The position numbers and the translations under genes are program-made. Below are positions 14,797 through 22,485 of a stretch of 25,104 nt of DNA, one piece after another. How positions within the stretch are numbered: position 1 is the stretch's first letter; each line of letters opens with the position of its first letter. This DNA comes from an uncultured Enterocloster sp. Its GTDB lineage: Bacteria > Bacillota > Clostridia > Lachnospirales > Lachnospiraceae. Below the pieces are notes generated by a model, which was not told where the DNA came from, did no database searches, and saw only the letters and a list, made by a program, of their open reading frames with translations. The stretch spans positions 1 through 25,104 of the forward strand of contig CALWMT010000003.1 in the NCBI GenBank assembly GCA_944382045.1, written 5' to 3'.

Positions 14797-16699
14797 AACC
14801 ACTACGGGAAGAGGGCAGCGTGCCCCCAAGGGCGTAATGCGGCGCTTAATCCGCACCATTTTCGGATTCTATCCGGTGCTTCTGCCCATTACCCTTGGCT
14901 GTATCCTGGTGAACGCCATAGTCAGCTCCGTGCCTTCCATTTTCATGCAGAACGCCATCTCCATCGTGGAGGAGACATTCCCCACCGGCGACTGGGCCTC
15001 TGCCTCCGGACGGATTGCAAAGCTGCTCGCCATTCTCCTGACCATGTACGTCATCAGCCTGATCGCCAACGTGTGCTACACCCAGCTGATGGCAAAGATT
15101 ACCCAGGGCACCCTGGCAAAGATGCGTGAGAAGATGTTTGACCACATGCAGGATCTGCCCATCCGCTACTTTGACACCCACAGCCACGGCGACATCATGA
15201 GCTTTTACACCAACGATATCGACACCCTGCGCCAGATGATCAGCCAGAGCCTCCCGCAGATGACCATTTCTGCGGTGACCCTGTTCAGCGTCTTCTGCAT
15301 CATGATGTACTACAGCATCTGGCTGGCCCTGGTGGTTGTGCTGGGCGTTGTCATTATGACCCTGCTGGCCCGCCATATCAGCGGGCGCTCCTCCAGCTTA
15401 TTCCTCCAGCAGCAGATCAACATTGCCCGTGCGGAGGGCTATATGGAGGAAATGATGACCGGCCAGAAGGTCATTAAGGTATTCTGCCACGAGGAGGGAG
15501 CCAAGGCCGGATTCGATGAGATCAACGATAAGATTTACCGGACGGCCCGCACCGCCAACAGCTACGCCAACATCCTGATGCCCCTTCTGGGCAATATCGG
15601 AAACGTCATGTATGTGGTGGTGGCCCTGGTAGGCGGAACCCTGCTGCTCTCCGGAGCGCCCAACCTAAGCTTTTCCGGAATGGCATTCAGCATCAGCATT
15701 GTGGTGCCCTTCCTCAATATGACCAAGCAGTTTGCCGGCGCCATCGGGCAGGTCTCCAACCAGGTAAACATGGTGGTTATGGCTCTGGCCGGAACCCATC
15801 GTATTTTCACCCTGTTGGACGAGAAGCCGGAGACCGACGAGGGCTATGTGACCCTGGTCAATGCCCGCGAGAAGGCGGACGGCACCCTGGAGGAATGCCC
15901 CGAGCGCACCAATGTATGGGCCTGGAAGCATCCCCACCACGACGGCACCGTTACCTACACCCGCCTGGAGGGCGATGTGCGCTTCTTTGATGTAGACTTT
16001 GGCTATGTGCCGGAGAAGACCGTGCTGCACAATATTTCCCTGTACGCCAAGCCCGGCCAGAAGGTGGCCTTTGTAGGCTCCACAGGCGCAGGAAAGACCA
16101 CGATCACAAACCTGATAAACCGGTTTTACGATATTGCGGACGGCAAAATCCGCTATGACGGCATCAACATCAACAAGATCAAGAAAGCGGACCTGCGGCG
16201 CAGCCTTGGCATCGTGCTTCAGGACACCAACCTGTTCACTGGAACCGTTATGGAGAACATCCGCTACGGCAACCTGGACGCCAGCGACGAGGAGTGTATC
16301 GGAGCCGCCCGTCTGGCAGGAGCCGACGACTTTATCCGCCGTCTGCCGGAGGGCTACAACACCATGCTCATGGGCAACGGCGCGAACCTAAGCCAGGGCC
16401 AGAGGCAGCTCTTAGCCATCGCCAGAGCCGCTGTGGCTGACCCGCCGGTAATGATTCTGGACGAGGCCACCAGCTCCATCGACACTCACACCGAGGCCAT
16501 CGTGCAGCGGGGCATGGACGCCCTCATGCGGGGACGCACCACCTTTGTCATCGCCCACCGCCTGTCCACAGTGCAGAACGCGGACGCGATTATGGTTCTC
16601 GACCACGGCCGCATCATCGAGCGCGGCACCCACGACGACCTGATTAAGCTGCACGGGACATATTATCAGCTGTATACAGGTGCGCTGGAATTGGATTAA
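14789..16699 (+). CDS. ABC exporter half-transporter with canonical ATP site (heterodimer subunit 2)
   Basis: A 636-residue type I ABC exporter half, partner of the preceding gene. Six membrane helices lie between about 25 and 320. A roughly 40-residue insert (about 351-392, ETDEGYVTLVNAREKADG and on) sits between membrane and ATPase domains. The ATPase domain has a normal Walker A (GSTGAGKTT, 430-438), catalytic Glu559 in MILDEATSS and His590 in IAHRLSTVQ. Its signature is altered to LSQGQ (534-538), which would face the degenerate Walker sites of the partner. Only one ATP site per dimer should therefore hydrolyse well. The class exports hydrophobic drugs, peptides or lipids; the substrate is not evident. 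ATG 14789 follows AGGAGG by 9 bases. Confidence 0.95.
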   Translation: MSRTTTGRGQRAPKGVMRRLIRTIFGFYPVLLPITLGCILVNAIVSSVPSIFMQNAISIVEETFPTGDWASASGRIAKLLAILLTMYVISLIANVCYTQLMAKITQGTLAKMREKMFDHMQDLPIRYFDTHSHGDIMSFYTNDIDTLRQMISQSLPQMTISAVTLFSVFCIMMYYSIWLALVVVLGVVIMTLLARHISGRSSSLFLQQQINIARAEGYMEEMMTGQKVIKVFCHEEGAKAGFDEINDKIYRTARTANSYANILMPLLGNIGNVMYVVVALVGGTLLLSGAPNLSFSGMAFSISIVVPFLNMTKQFAGAIGQVSNQVNMVVMALAGTHRIFTLLDEKPETDEGYVTLVNAREKADGTLEECPERTNVWAWKHPHHDGTVTYTRLEGDVRFFDVDFGYVPEKTVLHNISLYAKPGQKVAFVGSTGAGKTTITNLINRFYDIADGKIRYDGININKIKKADLRRSLGIVLQDTNLFTGTVMENIRYGNLDASDEECIGAARLAGADDFIRRLPEGYNTMLMGNGANLSQGQRQLLAIARAAVADPPVMILDEATSSIDTHTEAIVQRGMDALMRGRTTFVIAHRLSTVQNADAIMVLDHGRIIERGTHDDLIKLHGTYYQLYTGALELD

Positions 16700-16713
16700 G
16701 CTATTATCAATAC

Positions 16714-16749
16714 AAAGAGAGAGGGAAGTATGAACATCCCTCTCTCTTT
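16714..16749 (+). terminator. Intrinsic terminator of the marR-ABC operon
   Basis: AAAGAGAGAGGGA (16714-16726) and TCCCTCTCTCTTT (16737-16749) form a perfect 13-bp stem with a 10-base loop, 14 bases after the exporter stop codon. The stem ends in TTT followed by CTGTCC, so the U-tract is short. Confidence 0.75.
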
Positions 16750-16843
16750 CTGTCCATTGACAGTGTGGAAAGCTCTGGAAGTTTTATCCTTCGGAGGCTT
16801 TGTGATTGCACCAATCGCCTTTTTCGATAAGAGGAATAGGCGT

Positions 16844-16878
16844 AAAAAAGCCCACCCTGTCTGGCTCACAGGATGGGC
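16844..16878 (-). terminator. Intrinsic terminator of the glycerophosphodiester operon
   Basis: On the minus strand GCCCATCCTG pairs with CAGGGTGGGC (one G-U pair, 9-base loop) and is followed by six T. It lies 26 bases after the glpP stop codon and faces the opposing ABC operon terminator. Confidence 0.9.
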
Positions 16879-16904
16879 AAATATAGCCGCTTGATTTTGC
16901 GCCC

Positions 16905-17465
16905 TTATACAAACCAAAGTTCCTGTTTTGTTGTTGAAATTGCATCCGCTCCGGCATCAAATGCCGCCATAATATCTTTTTTATCAGAAATTAGCCCGCC
17001 GGCAATAATCGGAATATCCGTATACGCCCGAATCTCCTTTAATACCTTGGGCATAACCCCAGGCATAACCTCCACCAGATCCGGATGAAATTCATCAATC
17101 TGCTTCTTTGTGGTTGTCATCGCCAAAGAGTCGATAATAAACGTTCTCTGGATTCCGAGCAGACCCTGCTCTAAAGCCCGTTTTACCAGCAGGGGCTTTG
17201 TACTGATAATTCCATCGGCATGCGTATTCTGCTTTATAAAATCCACTGCTATTTCCTTGGCGTTCAGTCCGGCTGTCAAATCCACATGGACAATGGCCGT
17301 CTTTCCATGCGCCTTCACCTGATGGACAATTTGCTCAATATTGCAGATATTGCTATAAAGAATAAACACAATCTGGCACTCTGACTCAAAACAGCGCTTC
17401 AGTCCGCTTTCATCCTTAACCGCCGCAATTACCGGCGAGGACTCCAGTAATTCGATTGGTTTCAT
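16905..17465 (-). CDS. glpP: Glycerol-3-phosphate responsive antiterminator GlpP
   Basis: GlpP is a barrel-fold RNA-binding protein. In Bacillus it binds glycerol-3-phosphate and lets RNA polymerase pass terminators in the leaders of glycerol genes. The 186-residue product shows the family segments PVIAAVKDESGL near the start, then HVDLTAGLN, DGIISTK, DLVEVMPGVMPKVLKEI and IPIIAGGLISDKKDI. I chose the ATG at 17465, which overlaps the stop of the phosphodiesterase gene as ATGA, implying coupled translation. An ATG at 17474 is also in frame. It is the last gene of an operon that imports and cleaves glycerophosphodiesters, so it can sense the product glycerol-3-phosphate. No leader terminator typical of a GlpP target is seen in this operon. 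Confidence 0.93.
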   Translation of the reverse strand: MKPIELLESSPVIAAVKDESGLKRCFESECQIVFILYSNICNIEQIVHQVKAHGKTAIVHVDLTAGLNAKEIAVDFIKQNTHADGIISTKPLLVKRALEQGLLGIQRTFIIDSLAMTTTKKQIDEFHPDLVEVMPGVMPKVLKEIRAYTDIPIIAGGLISDKKDIMAAFDAGADAISTTKQELWFV

Positions 17466-18214
17466 GAGTCCCATCCATCTCTTTTCTGAGCCCTGCTGTC
17501 TGCCCAGCTTTTACAGACGGACGGATAATTGGTAATCGCCCCGTCACATCCCCACTCATAAAGCCGTTCCAACACCCCCATATCATTAACCGTCCACACA
17601 TTGGTTTGAATTCCGTTTTCCCGGCATCTCTTTACCGTCTCTTCCGTCAGCCCCTTATATCCCGGATGATAAGCTTCAATCCCAAATTCCCTGCAATAAA
17701 CTCCTGCGTTCCCAATCCCTACATGTTCCAGAAGCGCCCCGCATATTGCCTGTGGATCCAGCTTTTTTACTTTAATCAAAGACAAATGATTAAACGATGA
17801 ATAAAAAACTTTTTTCTCCAATCCATATTTAGAAACCAACTCCAGAGTTTTTTCTTCTAGGCCTTCATAATAATAAACGCCTGTTTTCAGCTCGATATTC
17901 GTTACAAGCTCCTGGCCTGCCGCCCATTGACAATACTCTTCAAACAACGGAATCCGGCAGTATCCATATTGATTTCCAAAGAGCTTGGCCGCATTAAACC
18001 GCGCCAGCTCATCATAGGTAAAATCCTTTACCTTGCCCGTGCCGGTAGTCGTCCGATCCACGCTTTCATCATGGATTACTACCAGCTTTCCATCTTTTGT
18101 AAGCTGCACATCAAGCTCAATTCCATCACAGCCGGTTTCGGCAGCTTTTTCAAAAGCAAGCATGGTATTCTCCGGGTATTTCCCGCTGTACCCCCTGTGA
18201 GCGTAAATTTTCAT
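17462..18214 (-). CDS. ugpQ: Glycerophosphodiester phosphodiesterase (cytoplasmic)
   Basis: Hydrolyses glycerophosphodiesters such as glycerophosphocholine to glycerol-3-phosphate and an alcohol. The 250-residue product has the GDPD catalytic pattern: His6-Arg7 in YAHRGYS, PENT (14-17), the metal ligands Glu33 and Asp35 in IELDVQLTKDG, and His48 in IHDESVDRTT. The downstream family motifs NIELKTG and TNVWTVND also appear. No signal peptide is present, so the enzyme is cytoplasmic and acts after import. I chose the ATG at 18214, 10 bases after GGAGG. The ATG at 18223 directly abuts that site. It sits between the permease genes and glpP and overlaps glpP by 4 bases. Confidence 0.95.
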   Translation of the reverse strand: MKIYAHRGYSGKYPENTMLAFEKAAETGCDGIELDVQLTKDGKLVVIHDESVDRTTTGTGKVKDFTYDELARFNAAKLFGNQYGYCRIPLFEEYCQWAAGQELVTNIELKTGVYYYEGLEEKTLELVSKYGLEKKVFYSSFNHLSLIKVKKLDPQAICGALLEHVGIGNAGVYCREFGIEAYHPGYKGLTEETVKRCRENGIQTNVWTVNDMGVLERLYEWGCDGAITNYPSVCKSWADSRAQKRDGWDS

Positions 18215-18253
18215 CTTACTCATTCCTCCATTCTTTCTGGAAAAGCATTCCTT

Positions 18254-19135
18254 TTATTTCATAGCAGCTTTGGAATAGCCGGTCAGCATATATTTCTGGA
18301 AAATGAAAAACAGAATAATAACCGGTACTACGGCCAGCACGGCGCCTGCCATAATTTCATGATTATTCATCGTCTCATTGCCAGCAAATGTATTCTGCAG
18401 CTGAGCTAATCCAATCGTCAGTACCCGATGCGATTCTCCTCTGGCGATAATTTTGGGCCAAAAATAGGAATTCCATCCATTTGTAAACGTAACCAGAGTA
18501 ACGGTAAACAGCGTTGATTTGCACATAGGGGCCAATATCTTTGTAATGATGCCGATTCTTCCCAGCCCGTCTACCTTCGCCGCATCAATGTAGCTGTCGT
18601 CAATCGCCATAAAAGACTGCCTCAGCATAAAGATATAGTAGGGGGATACCGCTTCCGGAAGGATCAGGCCCAGGAATGTATCAGACAGCCCCCAGTTCGC
18701 CATTGTAATATACAGGGGGATAAACGTAACTTGCAGCGGGATCATCAGAGCCCCCAGGACAATCAGGAAGCAGAAATTCTGGCCTTTAAACCGCCCCTTT
18801 GAAAAACCATATGCCGCAAATATTCCTGTCACAACCTGGGAAATCAGAATCCCCGCCGTCATAACCGCCGTATTCCAATAGTACTTCGCGAAATTGCCTT
18901 TGCCAAGAACGTTAAGATAGTTTTCAAAGTGGAATTCCCTCGGCCAAAGCGTCGGCACGGCCAAAAGGATTTCCTCCTGGGATTTCACCGATGAAACAAG
19001 CATCCAGTAAATTGGAAATACGACAATCAAAAGGACGATAACCGCCAGGACACACTGGACAGCTGCCACGGCTCTCCGCTTTCTTTTTGCTGATTCATTA
19101 CGCGAATTTGCATTTGCAAGCGAGTTATTCTTCAT
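18254..19135 (-). CDS. ugpE: ABC transporter permease, UgpE-like (carbohydrate/glycerophosphodiester uptake)
   Basis: A 293-residue inner-membrane permease of the MalG/UgpE family. A basic N-terminus (AKRKRR) precedes the first helix (about 23-48). The EAA loop that docks to the ATPase is DAAKVDGLGRIGIITKILAP (about 183-202). The C-terminus ends in the conserved FQKYMLTGYSKAAMK pattern (typically ...G.t.GAVK). About six membrane helices are visible. AGGAGG lies 7 bases before the ATG, and 11 bases separate the start from the stop of the partner permease gene. No ATPase subunit gene is present; it is probably shared from elsewhere (MsmK/UgpC type). Confidence 0.93.
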   Translation of the reverse strand: MKNNSLANANSRNESAKRKRRAVAAVQCVLAVIVLLIVVFPIYWMLVSSVKSQEEILLAVPTLWPREFHFENYLNVLGKGNFAKYYWNTAVMTAGILISQVVTGIFAAYGFSKGRFKGQNFCFLIVLGALMIPLQVTFIPLYITMANWGLSDTFLGLILPEAVSPYYIFMLRQSFMAIDDSYIDAAKVDGLGRIGIITKILAPMCKSTLFTVTLVTFTNGWNSYFWPKIIARGESHRVLTIGLAQLQNTFAGNETMNNHEIMAGAVLAVVPVIILFFIFQKYMLTGYSKAAMK

Positions 19136-19146
19136 GGCTGTCCCTC

Positions 19147-20052
19147 CTATGAATCATAAGTTACATTTCCTCTGGAGACTTTCATCGTTGCCGCAGTCAC
19201 AATCAGCAGCAGGACGAAGAAAAAGATTGCCACCGTTGCCGCGCGGTCCATCCGGAAGTCCACCATAGCGTACCGGTAGATATTATAGACAAATACCTCT
19301 GTAGAACGGTAAGGTCCTCCCTGGGTCAGGATATCCACCGACTGGAATACTTTCATTGAGGAAATAAAGGTTGTTACAAAGAGGAACAGCGTGGTGGGCG
19401 ACAGCATGGGAAGAGTTATCTTAAAGAACCTCTGCATAGCGTTTGCGCCGTCCAGGGAAGCTGCCTCATAGTAATCCGTAGAAATACCCATCATAGCGGA
19501 AAGATAAACCATCATACCATATCCAATGCATCTCCATCCGGTAAGCATAAGCACAGAAAGAAGGGCGGTGCTCCGGTTTCCCAGCCAGTCTACAGGTCCA
19601 AGGCCAATAAGGGAAAGGAGATAATTCAGGATGCCTGTGTCCGTATTCAGAATCCAAAGGAACACGACGGCCGCCGATGACATGGCCACATACTTTGGCA
19701 TAAATACAACCGCCCGCATAATTGAAAACAATCTGCTCATACGGTTAAAAATCAATGCGAAGATCATTCCGCCTACCAGCGTAATCGTCAGCTCCCCGAT
19801 GGAGTAGAATATCGTGACCCGCAGGGAATTCCAAAGATATTTGGTCCCGGAGCCGTTAAATAGCCATTCCCAGTTTTTAAATCCTACATACTGCCACGTA
19901 TCCTTTAACAGGTTCCAGTCCGTAAAGCTGATCCGCACAAGTTCCACAATCGGATAGTAAGTAAACACCGCCAGAAAAATCAGCACCGGGACGACACATG
20001 CAAAATCCTTAAACGCCGACATTTTTCTTGGACTTATTCGTCTTTCCTTCAT
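19147..20052 (-). CDS. ugpA: ABC transporter permease, UgpA-like
   Basis: A 301-residue membrane permease of the MalF/UgpA family, partner of the UgpE-like protein. The first helix (about 14-34) is followed by SFTDWNLLKDTWQYVGFKNW, the typical periplasmic stretch. The EAA loop is YYEAASLDGANAMQRFFKITLPML (about 195-218), and the late segment DILTQGGPYRSTEVFVYNIYRYA is highly characteristic of sugar/glycerophosphate permeases. I chose the ATG at 20052, about 7 bases after AGGAGAG. The longer frame from 20085 lies inside the upstream hairpin. It follows the binding-protein gene after a strong intergenic hairpin, so its expression is probably lower than that of the binding protein. Confidence 0.94.
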   Translation of the reverse strand: MKERRISPRKMSAFKDFACVVPVLIFLAVFTYYPIVELVRISFTDWNLLKDTWQYVGFKNWEWLFNGSGTKYLWNSLRVTIFYSIGELTITLVGGMIFALIFNRMSRLFSIMRAVVFMPKYVAMSSAAVVFLWILNTDTGILNYLLSLIGLGPVDWLGNRSTALLSVLMLTGWRCIGYGMMVYLSAMMGISTDYYEAASLDGANAMQRFFKITLPMLSPTTLFLFVTTFISSMKVFQSVDILTQGGPYRSTEVFVYNIYRYAMVDFRMDRAATVAIFFFVLLLIVTAATMKVSRGNVTYDS

Positions 20053-20068
20053 AAGCACTCTCCTGATT

Positions 20069-20098
20069 TTCGGCCCCTCCGCCAAGGAAGGGGCCGAA
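20069..20098 (-). other. Strong intergenic RNA hairpin between binding-protein and permease genes
   Basis: On the minus strand TTCGGCCCCTTCC (20086-20098) pairs with GGAGGGGCCGAA (20069-20080), with one bulged base and a 5-base loop, starting 6 bases after the binding-protein stop codon. AAATCAGG follows, not a T-run, so it is not an intrinsic terminator. Hairpins in this place in binding-protein operons often stabilise the upstream message and reduce downstream expression. Confidence 0.82.
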
Positions 20099-20103
20099 CG
20101 TCT

Positions 20104-21468
20104 TTAAATATCGCCTAATGCATCATCAATTTCCATCGCCATCTCATCCATGGCTTCCTTTACGTCCCCGCCTTCAATAATCAGTTCCGCCATGCTGTTC
20201 TTCCAGATCGTAGTCAGCTGGTTCCAGCCCGGATGCTGGATCCTGGGCTTAATCAGGTCAAGGTTATCGAAAATCGCCTGAAATGCCGGTTTTTGCTCCA
20301 GGAACGCCTGCCCTTCTTCTGTTTCCAGTACGGATTTTCTGGTAGGCATATAGCCAGTTCCCTCTGCCCATTTCATATTGACGTCTTTGCTGCACAGATA
20401 CTGCATAAACTGCCATGCGGCGTTTTTCGTTGCCTGGTCGTTCTTGGACGGAATCAGGAGCACGCATCCCCCGATTTCCTGGTTCTTCGTCTCAGCTCCC
20501 GGCAGCCATGCCATTCCCACTTCGAAATCGCACTGATCCACATAGGTGTTATAAAGGGATGTGGTGTGGATGACGGATAAAGCCTTGCCGGAAATGAAGT
20601 TATTCCTCATATTGGATGAGGCATCATCTGCTGTACCGGTCCAATAGGTATATCCGTTGTCGCACCATTCCTTCATCTTCGCTGCGATTGCCACCGCCGT
20701 ATCGCTGTTCAAATCCGTGGTCACCTGGTCATCATTGATGATCTTGACGCCCTGATTCAGGTAGAACGTCTCAAAATACCACTGATCCCATCCCGGAATA
20801 ATCGTTGCATAAGTCTGGGTCGTGCCGTCGCTGGCCTTCACGGTAGCTTCCTGCATAAAAGTATCCATCTCTTCCCAGGTGGTAGGTATGGTAATTCCCA
20901 TCTCATCTGCCATATCTTTGTTATAGAACATGATCTGGGTAGAAATCAGGAACGGCAAAGAAACCTGCTTGCCCTCATACTGGGCCGCCTCGATCATACC
21001 GTCTCCAAAATCCTCCACATCATAGCCGGTCGCCTCGATATAAGGGGTCAAATCCTCCGTCAATCCGCCCGCGCCGTATTCCGCCACATAGGGCGTATTG
21101 GCTACCGTAATCGCGGGAAGGCCGCTGCCTGCCGCGTGGGCGGCTACAAGCGCCTCATTTACATCGGAATAGCTTCCCACGTATTCAGCTTTCACCGTAA
21201 TCAAATCCTGTGAATTGTTAAAATCATTTACGATCTGATCAACGGTTCCCGCATACTGTTCTTCCAAAGCATGCCACCATGTAATGGTAATCGGCTCCGT
21301 TACCTCATAATCCGCCGGATCTGTGGATGCCGCTTCCCCTTCCGCCTCAGAAGCCGCCGTATCCGCCCCGCCTACCGCAGCGCTTCCGGTGGAACCTCCC
21401 CCGCTGCAGCCGGCAACAGCCCCTGCCATCAATGATGCCGCAAGAATTAACGCCATTTTTTTCTTCAT
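20104..21468 (-). CDS. ugpB: Extracellular solute-binding lipoprotein, UgpB-like
   Basis: A 454-residue lipoprotein that captures the substrate outside the cell for the two permeases. The signal peptide MKKKMALILAASLMAGAVAGC ends in lipobox VAGC (Cys21), followed by a Gly/Ser/Ala/Glu-rich linker to about 55. The binding domain starts at ITITWWHALEEQYAGTVDQI, matching the WWHA pattern of UgpB-type proteins (family 1). Further family patterns include SLPFLISTQIMFYNKDMADEMGI and NAAWQFMQYLCSKDVNMKWAEGTGYMPTRKSV. ATG 21468 (AAGGGAG 9 bases upstream) is chosen over upstream in-frame codons, since only this start gives a proper lipoprotein signal. The substrate is inferred from the neighbouring phosphodiesterase and glpP genes. 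Confidence 0.94.
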   Translation of the reverse strand: MKKKMALILAASLMAGAVAGCSGGGSTGSAAVGGADTAASEAEGEAASTDPADYEVTEPITITWWHALEEQYAGTVDQIVNDFNNSQDLITVKAEYVGSYSDVNEALVAAHAAGSGLPAITVANTPYVAEYGAGGLTEDLTPYIEATGYDVEDFGDGMIEAAQYEGKQVSLPFLISTQIMFYNKDMADEMGITIPTTWEEMDTFMQEATVKASDGTTQTYATIIPGWDQWYFETFYLNQGVKIINDDQVTTDLNSDTAVAIAAKMKEWCDNGYTYWTGTADDASSNMRNNFISGKALSVIHTTSLYNTYVDQCDFEVGMAWLPGAETKNQEIGGCVLLIPSKNDQATKNAAWQFMQYLCSKDVNMKWAEGTGYMPTRKSVLETEEGQAFLEQKPAFQAIFDNLDLIKPRIQHPGWNQLTTIWKNSMAELIIEGGDVKEAMDEMAMEIDDALGDI

Positions 21469-21633
21469 AATATCATTCTCCCTTCTACTAAAAAATCGTG
21501 AATCAGTTTTTAAAGTGCAGTTTTTTGCAACAAAAAAAGAGAACTTTAATAAACAGTCAATAAGCCAATCGGTATACACAATGAACAAATACCGCCTGCT
21601 TTTCCTGCCTTATCTCATTCTCTCTTTAGCAGC

Positions 21634-21661
21634 AATACATATTTCAAATTTGTTATGTATT
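21634..21661. promoter_or_regulatory. Palindrome at the start site of the glycerophosphodiester operon (candidate operator)
   Basis: AATACATA (21634-21641) and TATGTATT (21654-21661) are exact inverted repeats, with a second palindrome CAAATTTG (21645-21652) between them. It sits right after the -10 box of the operon promoter and covers the expected transcription start, a typical repressor site. No adjacent regulator gene explains it. Confidence 0.6.
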
Positions 21662-21662
21662 A

Positions 21663-21691
21663 ATATTAGCACAAGCTATCAAAAATTGCAA
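21663..21691 (-). promoter_or_regulatory. Promoter of the ugpB operon, with a leader of about 190 bases
   Basis: On the minus strand TTGCAA (21686-21691), a 17-base spacer and TAATAT (21663-21668). The leader to the ATG at 21468 would be about 190 bases, AT-rich, with one small hairpin (CGGTAT/ATACCG, 13-base loop, about 21569-21593). The stretch 21469-21767 holds no convincing gene and no clear intrinsic terminator that could serve GlpP. Confidence 0.6.
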
Positions 21692-21767
21692 TATGTTTTT
21701 TGTATATTTTTTTCAAATTATTTTATATTTTCCGGGATATGATTGTCTATTTTTTAACATTTTTGCC

Positions 21768-22388
21768 CTATTGGACGCCTTCCTCATATCTCCGGAACAC
21801 TGCGGCAAAACAAAACGACGCCGCATAGCTAGCGAAAGCGAACCAGATCATAAATAGCGGAGGAACCAGATATGACGCCGCTGCCCCAAGGCCATATATC
21901 AGAAGAACCACAGCCGTTATATGCAGATTAGCTACCGCCGTAATAAAGCTGCGGATCAGTGTCTGCTTTACGGTTGTCCGGAAAAACGCCAGAAAAGGGA
22001 ACAGATAAAGCCCTGTTGCCACGGAAAGGATCATCAGACTGAGGATCAGGATTCTTGCCGCCTGCCGAAGAACCGCCGAAAAAATTATAAACTGGCAGCA
22101 ATACAGATCAAACACAAGAAACAGCGCTGCGCCCGCCATAATCATCCACAGCAGAGTCGCCCGGACAAACAGGCTGCGGAATCCCCGGATAAAAGTTTTT
22201 CCCACATAGCCTTCCTCGTTTTTCGTCAGCTCCAGCGTATAGTGGAACATAGCCGCAGTCGAAGCGCCTGCCGTAATCAGAGGAAGGGAGCACAGTAGCC
22301 AGAGCAGGCCGAGAACACAAAGGTTCATCATGTTTTCTATAAATGACCAGAAACGGTTCTGTGGGTTAAAAATTCCATTTACATTCAT
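21768..22388 (-). CDS. DUF624 (YesL-like) membrane protein
   Basis: A 206-residue membrane protein of the DUF624/YesL family, common next to sugar and glycan ABC transporter genes in Firmicutes. Its function is unknown; an accessory role in uptake is often suggested. The start MNVNGIFNPQNRFWSFIENM and the stretch LLWLLCSLPLITAGASTAAMFHYTLEL, with the pattern CSLPLxTxGAS, are the family hallmarks. About five membrane helices follow. ATG 22388 is chosen, 12 bases after AGAAAGG. The GTG at 22400 is in frame but too close to that site. It lies upstream of the ugpB operon on the same strand, separated by a promoter region. TATACT on the minus strand near 22426 may be its -10. Confidence 0.88.
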   Translation of the reverse strand: MNVNGIFNPQNRFWSFIENMMNLCVLGLLWLLCSLPLITAGASTAAMFHYTLELTKNEEGYVGKTFIRGFRSLFVRATLLWMIMAGAALFLVFDLYCCQFIIFSAVLRQAARILILSLMILSVATGLYLFPFLAFFRTTVKQTLIRSFITAVANLHITAVVLLIYGLGAAASYLVPPLFMIWFAFASYAASFCFAAVFRRYEEGVQ

Positions 22389-22485
22389 TATCCGCCGCAC
22401 CTTTCTCCATCCTGTATTTGGTTTAGTATACCATTTTTTCCCATTATATGCTACAATAGGACAAAATAACGGGGGTACAGATCTT

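Noticed and set aside
16730..16894. Plus-strand 54-codon frame (MNIPLSFCPLTVWKAL...) between the two operons
   Set aside because: It starts inside the loop of one terminator hairpin and runs through the opposing one, and no family pattern is visible. Terminator DNA explains the stretch better.
16696..16917. Minus-strand 73-codon frame across the same intergenic region
   Set aside because: It covers both terminators, overlaps the end of glpP, and has no ribosome-binding site or family pattern.
21469..21656. GlpP-type antitermination site in the ugpB leader
   Set aside because: The only T-run (near 21530-21540) is not preceded by a stable GC hairpin, so no terminator for GlpP to overcome is evident.
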